From assembly GCA_028583415.1 (NCBI GenBank), contig CM053272.1, positions 46,852,685-46,916,684 of the forward strand: DNA of 64,000 nucleotides, written 5' to 3'. Within the stretch, counting starts at the first letter, position 1; every line of letters begins with the position of its first letter. Under the pieces are notes generated by a model. The model did not search any database. It was not told where the DNA came from and saw nothing but the letters and a program-made list of their open reading frames with translations. The position numbers were made by a program, and so were the translations under genes. The stretch is from Protea cynaroides. Taxonomy: Eukaryota; Streptophyta; Magnoliopsida; Proteales; Proteaceae. Below, one piece after another: positions 1-11,186 of the stretch.

Positions 1-98
1 GAGTTGGATATGGCCAGAACCCGACTGCGAGCCGGAGAAGCAGTGATATCAAAAGAGATTTCTCCGGCTCGCAGTCGGGTTCTGGCCATATCCAACTC
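1..98. repeat. Perfect 39-bp inverted repeat (hairpin)
   Basis: Bases 1-39 are the exact reverse complement of 60-98, with a 20-bp loop. The left arm begins at the first base of the window, so the true structure may extend further left. The arms are GC-rich in an AT-rich surrounding. It could be the tip of a foldback element or MITE, or a small-RNA-generating hairpin. No TSD can be judged because the left flank is missing. Confidence 0.9.
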
Positions 99-2053
99 AT
101 GAGAATCTGTCGACGAAGAAGAAAAAAAAAAGAAAAAGATTTTAAGTTCTATAAAATTAAAAGAGAAGGGTAGTTTTATCATTTATTAAATTAAAATGGT
201 GACATGTCATCGATTGAGGGACATATCTTAAAGGAGGGGGTCTGATGGATACAGCTTTTCAAAAGTAGGGGGTCTTAGGGATATTATTGCAAACGATGAC
301 GGGTGGGTGAGATTACGATAACCTACAAGGGGGTGTGGTAGATATTTTCCCTTTTATTTATTGACATTCAGATGGGAGGGAAACACATTCAAATGGGAGG
401 GAAACATAGATATTTCATGAGGTTTCCATTCTCTGTATATAATAATAACTGTCTAATTTTTTTGCTTTCTTTAAATTCCTATAAGAGATAGCATGGATCA
501 AGGTACGTTGACATAAAGTAACTTATTGTAGCCGCAAATTGACCCGTAGGTGCGTATGTTATTATTATGGCAGTATGTCGGTAGAAACATGCCTAGGTTA
601 ATATAAACCAATAATTATTAAACATGCGGTTAGACTAGTAGGAAACAAAGGAATGCTGTATCATCTGTGTCCAGTAGCAACTGGATCTGTTGGAGTTGAG
701 GAGGGTACTTATACTACCCACATTTGTAACTTGACCCCCTACATAGACTTTGATTCACAGACCAATGCCTTTATCCATATGGAGTTACTTTCGCTCATTT
801 TGCTAGTGAAGTGGGCACACTAGATCCTGAATCCTAATTTCAAATGGTTACTCCAAACCTCCGTTCTCTCTCCTGAGAATGTTAAATAAATCGGTCTGAG
901 ACACTCGAAAAGACCAATCCAAAAGTAAATGCAGCCCAATTTTCTGTGCAATGACTTAGAGTCTTGATGTGGCCACATGGAAGTGAGGGCCGCATGGCAA
1001 AGCTCCACGTGACATCCGCCGTACCCAGAAGTTCCTATTGTGCAAGAGAATAATAATAATAAAAAAGATGAGAAAACTTAGGGGTGGAGTAATGTTTTTT
1101 TTTTTTTTTTTTGGTAAAAGGTGGAGGAGGTTATGAGTAGTTATTAAATTTGGATTCGGGAATTATTCGGAAGGAGAATAGTTGGAATGAGTCGCTTTGA
1201 TAATTTAAGAATTCGGTCAAAGATGCGGTCAAAAAAGAGGACTTAAAATAAAATTCAAATTCGAATCGGCTAGAGAATTATTCTTTTGTATGAAAAAATT
1301 TAGATGTTAATTTTTAATATTTGATGTTCGTATTTCACATATCAATCAATTATTACACCTCCATAATATACAAGTGACATTAAAATAATATTTAATTTAT
1401 AAATAACAATATAACACATAATAGATGTATATGTTTTTAGAAGGATGGATTTGTTTGATTTCATTACAGTATATAATGTGGATCATTAGAATTTATTATT
1501 ATAGCAATACCAATTTAGTATAGCTGATGTTCATAAAATAAAAAATGTTCATAAATTCATCCAATCATCTACATGAAATCCATCTCATTTTCATGTTCGT
1601 TAATTACTTCGTCATGGTTTATATTATAATATTATTTTTAGACTCATATTTAATCCTGATTGGAAAAGCACACGAAAGTAATGATTTGTTTTGTATTATG
1701 GTATAATCTTTATACTCATTAATTCCACATTACCAAACGAAATTAATGATTTACTTTGTATTATGAATTGATTTTCATACTCATATTTAATCTCACATAG
1801 GAAAAGAAAATGAAATTAATATTATGGCTTGATTTGTAGACTCATAATTAGTCCTAGATTGGAAAATATGCAAATAATTAAAGCATTAAGTTTTTTTTTT
1901 TTTTTTTCCAAAATTTTTTGTTTGAGAATGGTAGTTAAGGGATTAGGTCATCCACTAGGATAATATTAATGGTTTTTTTAAGTATTTGAATTATTCGGTA
2001 TAATTTAGATTTGAAAGAATTATTTGTGATATTTATCTCTAGACCAAAAATGC
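99..2053. other. AT-rich intergenic DNA without recognisable gene
   Basis: No open frame here has similarity I recognise. The stretch contains poly-T tracts near 1092 and 1892 and many short AT-rich direct repeats. Short ORFs seen here lack coding character. Confidence 0.6.
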
Positions 2054-2445
2054 GAGAACTTTTCAAAATCATTGAATATAATTTGAATTCCGAAGAATTA
2101 TACTTATTATTCGATTCGGAAAAATAATTCACAAATAATTCGGAGAATTAAATAACTATGATTATGACTATGATTGATTGATGCTTCCATACATGAAATG
2201 CTAACCTTACAAAAATTGTGAGTCACATATTGATAAGTGTTGCTGAGAATTTTTCAGAATCATTGAGTATAATTTGAATTCGAGAGAATTTTTTTATATT
2301 ATTCAGTTCAAGATAGTAATTCACGAATAATCCAATCCAAAGAATTAAATAACTATGGTTATGACTTTGATTGATTGATGCTGCCATACATGAAAATGCT
2401 AACCTCACAAAAATTGTGAATCACATTTTGATAAGTGTTGCTGAT
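2054..2445. repeat. Tandem duplication, unit about 191 bp, two diverged copies
   Basis: Unit 1 starts at 2054 and unit 2 at 2245. Both run through 'ATAATTTGAATTC', then 'GATTGATTGATGC', and end in 'TGATAAGTGTTGCTGA'. The copies differ by scattered substitutions and short indels, so the duplication is not recent. Diverged partial copies of the unit's tail are visible at 7905-8010 and more weakly at 8160-8235. Confidence 0.8.
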
Positions 2446-2631
2446 GTAATCAACATGAGTAGATATCACAGCAAGATTGATTGTCTAACATTAAACCCCA
2501 ATTGTTTAGTTGTAAACCCCAAAATGAAGAGCAGAAACCTAGAGATAGCATAGCGCAACCTAGAGAAGCATAGCGCAATGATCTAGGTGGGTCACATCTC
2601 ACTATGCACGTTTTGCACATTCCATCCCCAT

Positions 2632-2875
2632 GGATCCACATCCTCACCCGCCTGAGTCTGGGCAGGAGAGTTGGCGGCCCGGATGGATGGCCGTCACCTG
2701 ACTCTCAGGTAGATCCGAGCCCTCCATCCGAGCCAACACCCCTGTCGGCTCAGCTTGTCGGCTAGGGTGTCGGCTCGGATGGAGGGTTCGGATCCACCCG
2801 AGAGCCAGGTGGCGGCCATCCATCCGAGCCGCCTACTCTCCTGCCCAAACTCAGGCAGGAGAGGATTTCTATACC
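2632..2875. mobile_element. Mutator-type MITE (copy A), 244 bp long hairpin
   Basis: The element folds almost end to end on itself. The outer arms carry 'GGGCAGGAGAG' and its complement, and the inner arms share 'CTCCATCCGAGCC' and complement. It is flanked by a perfect 9-bp TSD, CATCCCCAT, at 2623-2631 and 2876-2884. A 9-bp TSD is the hallmark of Mutator-superfamily transposition. It has no coding capacity. The centre (two 'GTCGGCT' motifs plus 'GTGTCGGCTCGG') matches the element at 21300-21541 in inverse orientation, so the two are members of one family. Confidence 0.85.
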
Positions 2876-3049
2876 CATCCCCATAGAGCTTCTAAGCGTA
2901 GGATTCTTTAATGAACACATGGCAACTCATGACCCATACTTTTTTATTTTATTTAATTTTTTTTGTTAGGAACTCATGACCAATACTTGTTTCCTTAATG
3001 TAAAGAGATAAGATAGGTCATATAAAGTTGAGTATGTCAACGGAGAGAA

Positions 3050-3221
3050 GAAAATCTATTATCTTTGTCAAAATGGTATAGTAGCGAACAAGAGATAGAT
3101 CCAGATTGAAACTCAATTCCATTATGTTTCAATGTGTCGTTTAAAGTATATTTATACAGAAAGACAAGTAAAGGGTAAAGCTGTAAATTTACATAGATGA
3201 GAAAATATTATTAATTTAATA
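3050..3221 (-). repeat. Probable 3' LTR of truncated copia element 1
   Basis: On the minus strand this AT-rich stretch directly follows a polypurine tract (TTGAGGGGG, 3222-3230) downstream of the RNase H frame, where a 3' LTR is expected. A TATA-like sequence lies near 3150. The outer boundary is not defined because no second LTR survives for comparison. Confidence 0.45.
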
Positions 3222-5692
3222 TGCCCCCTCAAGCTGACGGAAGGGGACAACGAATTCCAATTTTTCTGATCAGAAAGGAGTGAGGGTCATAACCCAGTGC
3301 CTTTGTCAATAAATCGGCCCGTTGAAACTTGGACGGAATATGGGTGGGTCGGATCATCCTTTGCAGAATCTTCTCCCTTATAAAATGAAAATCGACCTAT
3401 GTGTTTAGTGCGCTCATGAAAGACTGGATTTGCCAAAATGTGAAGGGCGGCTTGATTATCACAATGAACAGAAATGGCAAACTCATGGAGAAAATTTAAG
3501 TCTTTAAATAAAGACTTGATCCATGTCAGTTCACTTGTAAGCATAGCGAGCGGTCTATATTCTGCCTCAGCAGAAGAACGAGCAACAATATGTTGCTTTT
3601 TGGTCTTCAAAGACACAGGAGTGGAGCCAAAGAAAACTATGTATCCAGTTGTCGACTGCCTAGTAAATGGGCACCGGCCCAATTAGAGTCACAATACCCG
3701 AAAATAACTAGAGTAGTGCTGTGGGGCATATGGATGCAAAGAGAAAGTGACCCCTTCAAGTAATGTATGACATACATGGCAGCCTGAAGGTGAGGAGCAT
3801 GATGGGGATGCATAAACTGGCTAAGGACGTGTACAACAAAACATAAATCTGATCTTGTGACGGTAAGATAGATAAGGCGGCCAACCAACCTACGGTACAT
3901 GGTTGGATCTTCAAGTAATGGACCAGACTCATTGTCCAGTTTAAGGTTTTGGTCCATTGAAAATGGGTTGGCTTACTTGCTAGAAGCCCAAAGTCATTCA
4001 AAATATCTAAGGCATACTTCTGTTGGGAAAGAAGAAGCCCATCAGGTGTGGATATAACCTCTATGCCCAGAAAATAATGAAGTTGAATGAGATCTTTGAT
4101 ATGAAAGAACCTATGTAGACCAGCCTTTGTGGAAGCAATATGGGTAGCATTTGTGCCGGTCATGATGATATCATCAACGTAGACAAGAATGGCTGTAAAG
4201 ACGGAGGTATGGTTAAATGTAAACAAAGATGCATCAGCCAAGGATTGTAAGAAGCCCATCTGAAGTAGAGCTGAAACAAATTTGATGTTCCATTGCTGAA
4301 GAGCTTGTTTTAGGCCGTACAAGGATTTTTTAAGGTGACATACCATATCCGGTGGTAGTGGTGCCCCCTTAAGGCGGTAACCCGGTGGAGGAGTCATAAT
4401 ACTTCCTCAACAAAGTTACCATGGAGTTTTTTTACTTCCATTTGATAAAGAGGCCACTTATTATAGGTAGCTAAGGCAATCAAACAGCGCACGGTTACTA
4501 ACTTGGCTACTGGCACAAATGTTTCATGGTAGTCAAGGCCTTCTATTTGAATAAAGCCTTTGGCTACCAAACAAGCTTTATACCTTTCAATTTGGCCATT
4601 CACGTGTCTCTTCACCTTGAAAATCCATTTGCAACCTATGGCCCGTTTACCATTAGGTAAGGGCCCAATAGTCCCGTTATTATTATCATATAACACACTT
4701 AGTTCTCTTCAGTCATAGCCTTTTGCCACTCAATTTTTTTATGGGCTTGACTATAAGTTTGTGGTTCAAGATTAGAACATAAATTTGATGGTAGGAGTTT
4801 ATAAGTAGAGTTGGAAAAAAAACTAATATACTGTTGCATGTATAGGATAGAGGTTACCTGAAGAAGATGCTGGAGGGGACTACTGTGTGACTGAGTTATA
4901 GACATAGTCTCGAAGGTGAGAGTTAGGTCTAGAGACCTGTGTGGACCGATGAGTAATAATAGGAAGCGATGGTACAAAAGCAATAGGAGGAGTGATAGTG
5001 GGTAATGGGGAATTAGATGGAGCAGGAGTAATATTGGATGGAGCAGTAGTAATATTAGGCAGATTAGAAAGAAAATTCAATATCATGTGGTTCAGTAGCA
5101 GGGGGAACAATGTCAATGCATGAAGTATGATGTAAAATATCAGACGAAGAAGTAAGAATAATATCATCAGTAATCAGACATGGGACTACAACTGTGGGAG
5201 TGAAATCAGGTACCAGACATGTAATGGGAGTGTGATGTTTGTACGAAAGTATGTGTTAAAAAACTGAACATCACGACTTGTGAAAATAGTACGTGATGCT
5301 AAGTCATAGACTTTGTATCCCTTTTGGGAGGGAGGATATCCAACAAAAAAACATGGTGTGACTCGAAGGGAAAATTTGTGCTTATGAGGTGAGGTATTTC
5401 TAGCATAACATAAGGACCCAAAAGTTCTAAGATGAGTATAACAAGGAGGCTTGTGAAACAACATCTCATATGGTGATTTACCAGATAACAAGGGAGTGGG
5501 AAGTCAGTTTATCAAGTAACAAGCAGTGAGGACACACTCCCCCCAAAAATGTAAAGGAAGATGAGCTTGAAACTGTAAAGCTCGAGCAACTTAAAGAAGG
5601 TGATGGTGTTTTCATTCAACAACACCATTTTGTTGAGGGGTGTATACACGAGTGCGCTGGTGGACTATACCAAGAGAGTGAAATAGAGATTG
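3222..5692 (-). pseudogene. Truncated Ty1/copia polyprotein (integrase C-part, RT, RNase H)
   Basis: Read on the minus strand, the fragments are in copia order. The integrase core end (5500-5690) has 'TPQQNGVVERKH'-like residues. The integrase C-terminal part is at 5186-5491 (GSLCYAR..., FVGYPPSQKGYKVYD). Reverse transcriptase is at 3756-4696, with 'WIFKVK', 'YGLKQ' and an intact 'YVDDIIMTG' motif. RNase H is at 3287-3682 ('ARSSAEAEY', 'HIGRF'). Several frameshifts and stops break the frame, so it is not functional. Gag, protease, the integrase start and the 5' LTR are absent. The sequence stops at 5692 where an L-family LTR begins, and no copia sequence resumes beyond it. Confidence 0.9.
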
Positions 5693-7318
5693 TGTAAGAC
5701 CCGTATCGAAACTAACCGGTCTTACCACCTTGTACCAGGTCAACCTATCATGGTCGAGCCAAGTGGACCAAGTGCGTAAAGAAACCACAAGACTAGGTAT
5801 GAAGTCTAACCCAAAAACAGCAAACGTGAGGGTAGGGTCGCATGCCTAAACAGGTATGGTCGACCCTACCTCAAGAGAATTCCAACCCATGACTTTTTAG
5901 TCGTGGGTCGCATGACTAAGAAGGTGTAGGGTCGACGGATTCTACGACCCTACGTCCGACCCTACGAATACAGTTAGAAATCAGAAATTAGGAAACCTTC
6001 CTAATTCAAAAGGGGGTCTTTCCTAAACTCATTGAGACTTATTATAGGGGATTTTCCTCTATAAATAGGATGTCCCTTAGCCTCTTTTACTCCTTTAGAA
6101 CCTTAATTGAAAGTGAAAGAAAGAGAAAGAGAAGAAAGAGAAGAAGAGAAGAAAACTTGAAGATGAAGACTAAGGAAGATGAGGAAGTTCAGAGAAACCT
6201 CTGAATACAAGTATGAACCTAATTCTCTACCTGAATAAGAGATCATAGAATAGTTATGAAGAACATAGGATTAGGAGAAACCCAAATCATCCATCCATGG
6301 ACAAGTTCCAAGAGATTCCATGGAAGAAATCATTATGGACAATGAATAGAGTATAACTTGTAGTTTTGAGCCATAGAACAATCATAAAATGGACCATGAA
6401 AGTAAGCCAAATGATCCAAACATGAAGGGATGGACTTTAGAATGAAAGGTCGACTCAGAATATGTGTGGTCTCACGTAGGGTCGAATGATATCCGACCCT
6501 ACAAGACCACAGGATCGACCACATGCCCTCGGGAAGTTCCAGGGAGGGTGTGGTCGCACGTAGGGTCGAATGGTATCCGACCCCACTTGCGACCCTACAC
6601 CCTAGGGTCATAGAAACTGCTTCCCTAGGTGCTACCCTACTTACGACCCTACAGGTTCTATTAGTTTGAACATGTTGGAACTAATTCTAATTAAATCTAT
6701 CGACTTGTTAGGTCTTTCTAGTGATTTAAAAGTGATTCATAAAGCTTGAATGAGGATCTACGCTCAATCAAAGGTGAGGGAACAAGACCTAAACTAATTG
6801 GCTAATAATAAACTGTTTTTGTTTATTGAGTCCAATACCATGAATGATTCTATGTTTGTATGATTGTAATGTGCATATCACATATCATCCATTATTCTTG
6901 TTATTACTGTTCATGCATATTTAATTTTCGCTTATTTTTAATATGATGTTGATGATGATGCTAGGAATAGGCATGTGAATGTTTGTGTGTGGTTAGTGTA
7001 CTTGATGTGAGTGGGGCATCAGGGGGAGGACGTGACACTGTGGTTTAGCCTGGTCACCAGACTCTAGCTCTATCTCTACTCAAGTCTTGTCCACTAACAT
7101 CATCGTATCGCTAATACCTTAGTAGAACTATTACGTCATAGGGCATCAGGGAAGGTGGTCTCGGACCGTGTAGTCTCTGACTCTGCCGGGGGGCCTTAGC
7201 TCTATCTCTATGGACGTATTGAGGGATGCTAGGGTGAGGCCTTGGATACACTGTTTGACATTAGGATTGGTTAGTTGCAAGCCCAGTTTGTAAGCCCTCA
7301 TCAACAGGGGCTTACGTG
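5693..7318 (+). mobile_element. L-family LTR copy L1, 3'-truncated
   Basis: It starts 'TGTAAGACCCG', like the full-length copies L2-L6, inside the integrase region of copia element 1. It contains two motif patches rich in GACCCTA and its complement (about 5820-5960 and 6450-6660), a 'CTCTATAAATAGG' promoter-like box near 6056, and the conserved 'CAGGGGGAGGACGTG' block near 7019. Homology to the other copies ends at about 7318, so roughly the last 700 bp and the 3' TSD are missing. A new inverted repeat sits exactly at the break. Confidence 0.8.
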
Positions 7319-7333
7319 AGGGCTTACAAACTG
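7284..7333. repeat. Inverted repeat at the L1 truncation point
   Basis: The 17-bp arms 7284-7300 (CAGTTTGTAAGCCCTCA) and 7317-7333 are perfect complements around a 16-bp spacer. In intact L copies only the left arm and spacer exist. The right arm is therefore part of the rearrangement that truncated L1. Confidence 0.85.
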
Positions 7334-7351
7334 ACTCCCTGGCCAGTAGAC

Positions 7352-7490
7352 TTTCGACCCCTAGATCAGACTATTACATCATGTTAGTCACCTTTCAACC
7401 CCTTGGTACAAATCATTACATCATGTCAGCCACCTTTCGACCCTTTGGAACAGATCATTACATCATGTCAGCCACCTTTCGACCCCTTTG
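7352..7490. repeat. Short tandem array, unit 41-42 bp, about 3.3 copies
   Basis: Units begin at about 7352, 7393 and 7435, with a partial unit from 7477. Each contains 'TTTCGACCC' and 'ATTACATCATGT' and ends 'CACC'. The array directly follows the truncated L1 LTR. Confidence 0.85.
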
Positions 7491-7499
7491 TGGGCCAGG

Positions 7500-8257
7500 T
7501 TCTTCGGGATTCCCAATCATTGTCCCTGTCATGGTTCTGTTTCCAAGTAATATTTCACCTTTCCGTCGATTCGAATCGAGATCTTTTGAATCGGCGGGTC
7601 AGATCAGAGTATTTAGCATTAATTGTTGTTGTCGGCATTTATGGCCATTAATAGTGACCCATCAATGGCCCAGCTACCCCTGTCTATTCATTACCTCCAG
7701 TTTGTGTCAGATCAGGGAGGGGTCGAACTTATACATCTTTTAAGATTTATCATAATACCTTCCGTTTCAACATCCTGGATGACCGCCACGTAGTCATCTC
7801 CTGTGATTGGAATGTATGCCACGTGGTTACCTTCTGTGATTGGCTTCCAGCAGATATTTTCCCCCAACAGAAAAGATAACAAAGGAAGAGAACTAGGAGC
7901 AGAGTTGATTATGATTGATGGTTTGATGCGACCATACACAAAAATGGAAATGGAAACCTTACATTGCGAGTCACATTCTGATAAGTTTTGCCGACATAAT
8001 TACTTAAGATTTTGAGTACACGATACTAGTTGTTTTGCAATCCTGCATGAGATCTAGTTGCAATGCCAACTTGCCATTTTTTTTTGGGTAAAAAAGTCAA
8101 CTTGCTATTATAAATTGGTTTTTGTTGTGTAAAAGATTGTTCAAAGGAGGTGGAGTAGGTTATATAACCATGATTGGGTTGATAAGGCATACAAGAAAAT
8201 GAAAATACTATCCTTACAATGTGGATTGAAGTGGGCATATAGATAATGACTTTGCTA
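7500..8257. other. Non-coding stretch with diverged repeat copies
   Basis: No gene is recognised. At 7905-8010 there is a diverged copy of the tail of the 2054-2445 tandem unit ('GATTGATGGTTTGATGC', 'GAGTCACATTCTGATAAG'). A weaker copy follows at 8160-8235. The rest is unassigned. Confidence 0.5.
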
Positions 8258-8266
8258 TTTGTGAAT

Positions 8267-8408
8267 GGGTTCGGATTCTCTCTTGTCGTTAGAGAGACTC
8301 CAACCATGATCCAGCGGTTAAAGTTCATTCATTGTGCATATCAATGAATTTCAGTTAGCTGTTGGATCATGACTGAATGAACTAGACAACAAGAGAGGAT
8401 CTTTGTCC
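8267..8408. mobile_element. MITE with 9-bp TSD (copy C), 142 bp
   Basis: The ends are imperfect inverted repeats: the left end reads GGGTTCGGATTCTCTCTTGT, and the complement of the right end reads GGACAAAGATCCTCTCTTGT. A perfect 9-bp TSD, TTTGTGAAT, lies at 8258-8266 and 8409-8417, pointing to a Mutator-type element. It has no coding capacity. A second, older copy of this family was split by the large nest and survives as 24404-24427 plus about 50139-50275. Confidence 0.8.
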
Positions 8409-8417
8409 TTTGTGAAT

Positions 8418-9032
8418 AGCGGTCTCTTGCTTTCACAGAATCAAGAACACAAGTCGAGAGACAACACTATAGTGTGAGAGATCCAATATATAGAATTTGT
8501 ATAATGTATAAATAGTGGTTGTAAAAGAAAGGTATGTTTGAAACCTTTGTTTGTTATGAGTCATATGCATATAGTAGATTCTCATTGAAATAATTTGTCG
8601 GATGATTTAGCTTACATTGCTAATACATTGCAGGGATTTCTGGAGACAAAGCTATAGACGGAAAGTGAAATGAGTGTCTATACGTTCAATGGGATGCGGT
8701 CAGATGTTAAAGCCATAGGAGTCTTTAGATTAATACTGCAATCAGGATATGTGTTAGACTTGAATAGGACTTTTTATATCCCAATATGAAGTCCAACACT
8801 ACACTTATGAGTGCATTATTCATCAACTAAAGAACCAATGTGGGCTCAATCTTAATATAATTTTCCACTTTACAATCTAATAACAATAATAATAATAATA
8901 ATAATATGGCCTGACCACCCAACATACATTTATAGATTTAATCGATTTTTCTTCTCGAGTCCCATATATATATGTATAAATTATCCTTACTGAAATTGAA
9001 GTTCAGGAGTAGTGATTCGTTGCTCAAATCAG

Positions 9033-9073
<41 letters not shown>

Positions 9074-9141
9074 TAAATCAATATAAATTGATTTGGAGCA
9101 GTACGTTGCTCAAATCACTTGTACTGATTTACTAATATATA

Positions 9142-9188
<47 letters not shown>

Positions 9189-10450
9189 TGGCAAACATCA
9201 TCTACAACTTTTCCATGGACAGTGAAATGATCATCTCGCTCCCCGTCTTGAATGCCCTGCATGTGCTTTCCATCTATTTTTTTCATTGACGCATAAGCCA
9301 CGCAACAGGGACTAACAAACCCCTTCCCATAATAAATACATTCGTGCATGGGCCACAAGAATCCAACAAAATAGAAATCAACCAATTCTAGTCCGATTCT
9401 CCGAGCCTAGATTGTGATAGAGGTACCCACTATAGTCATGATGCATGTGCTGGGAGCCTAAGAGTCATTGCGTGCTGGTCCAGCTTTAGTTTCTTCCAGA
9501 AGGAGAGGAGCTGGAATAAATACAGGAGTATGTATGAATAGGAACGACCATTTTCATCAACCCCACGCTAGTCACAATAATACCAGTTACGTAACACCAA
9601 GGTTAAGGTAATGTATGTGGTAGGTCAAACGCTCCATATACACTAATGAAGACACAGAAATGAGAATAGAACACCTCTATGTATGTGTACATTTTTTGGA
9701 ATTCTATCATCCAGGAATGGACTATTACGATCCTATATTAATATTATAAGGGTTAATCACGGAATAGTGGATTTGATATGGGTTGATATGGTCTTGATAT
9801 CCTCTTCTTATAAGTTGGTTTTAGGGACAAATTTTTTCAAGATCGTATTAGTGATACCAGAGCAGCCGTTCCTCGGCCCTTACTCTGGTGCTAGAATAAA
9901 GTTGTCAAGAAAGGGCTACATGCCTAATGACCCGGAGCAGAGCAAAGGCCCATGAAAAAGTCTACCTGATTGGGAGTGAGTCGCCATGAAACATCGATTT
10001 GGAAAGCATGGTGGATTGTTACTAGTCCATAGTAGCCTTATGGAGGGGTTAATCCCACATTACCCAGTAAAGGATTTGATGTGGGTTGATACGGTTTTGG
10101 GTTCTATCTCCTTACAAGTCAGTTTTAAGAATGAGTTCTTGAAACATCGTAGCAGCTTAACATCATATCAACCACCCACCCATAGAATATGAGATCAATT
10201 GAGTGTGGATGATGATAGGATCTCATGAAAAATACAGATAAATGGAAGTGATCACATAAAAAAAATGGTAACATTTATATATGACCAAGCAGTACAATAT
10301 GGTCATGTTATGGATGGATGGATGGATGAATAGATGGTTGTGGTTGTAAGGGTTAAGGACTTGACTGGCTACCACCTTTCACAATAAATGAGCATTGCGT
10401 GAGAGAGTTGCCAATGGTTTACGTATCAACATTTTTTTTACAGAGACCCC
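8418..10450. other. Gene-free stretch with microsatellites and a dispersed repeat
   Basis: TA microsatellites lie at about 9033-9070 and 9139-9186. They flank short complementary arms (TTAGTAAATCA / TGATTTACTAA) and a repeated 'GTTGCTCAAATCA'. A repeat of about 110 bp occurs twice, near 9745-9860 and 10040-10150 ('GGATTTGATRTGGGTTGATA'), and may be from a small LTR element I cannot bound. A GGAT microsatellite lies at 10313-10335. No gene is recognised. Confidence 0.55.
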
Positions 10451-11134
10451 TGTTGGGTTTTTGGGCTCCCTTCCTATGTGGATAAAAGCCCAAACCTTTG
10501 TGTGTTTTAAGCCCATTTAAGCCCATTCCTTTTGCTTTGTATTTAATCTTTTAAATAGGGCAAAAACGGATTAGGATTAGGGTTTAGCATCATAAGAAGA
10601 AGAGAAAGAGAGCAGCAGTTTTTCTGGGCGTAGGTGATTTGCGCAGTCGTGATCAAGCAGACGATCGGGAGGTCATCCGTGGTCCGATTGGGTTTATTTT
10701 TGGACAGTAGGTAGATGACACATAGTTCGTCAATCTGCATGGTTAGATTTTTTTTATTGGAGTTTTCTAAGTCAAGTTATTCGCTCCATACATCAGCCTC
10801 TATTTCTTTGGGTGAAATTTCTGCATCTCTTTGTTTCTTCAAGTAGTAGTTTTACTTCTTGTTGCTATTGGGGTTGTATACCCATTGGAAGAATTGGAAC
10901 TAGGTTTTGTAACCTCTATTTGATAATAGTGAAGTTTCTATTTGGGCTTTCGAGTCCCGTGGTTTTTTACTCTTCGATTTGAAGAGGTTTTTCCACGTTA
11001 AAATTATTGCGTCTCATGTGTGGTTGATTTATATTCATTATTTGCATATATTGTTAGGGCTGAAAATATTTTTGTGATATACTTGTTATCTTCTCATAAG
11101 TTCGATCAAGTGTGGGAGTGATTTTTTCCTAACA
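10451..11134 (+). repeat. 5' LTR of copia element 2 (684 bp)
   Basis: It begins TGTTGGGTTTTTGGG and ends CCTAACA, and is nearly identical to 15224-15905. It is followed after two bases by a primer-binding site. High similarity between the two LTRs suggests a fairly recent insertion. The expected 5-bp TSD is not convincing (ACCCC before, AATCC after). Confidence 0.93.
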
Positions 11135-11136
11135 AG

Positions 11137-11148
11137 TGGTATCAGAGT
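11137..11148 (+). other. Primer-binding site, initiator-Met tRNA type
   Basis: TGGTATCAGAGT lies two bases after the 5' LTR. It matches the complement of the 3' end of plant initiator-methionine tRNA, the usual copia primer, over TGGTATCAGAG. Confidence 0.85.
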
Positions 11149-11186
11149 ATTGGTTCATTGATTTTCTATTGTGCTGGCTTGATTGA

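Noticed and set aside
1..98. MicroRNA precursor
   Set aside because: The 39-bp perfect stem without bulges and with a short loop is not typical of conserved plant miRNA precursors. I keep it as a hairpin only.
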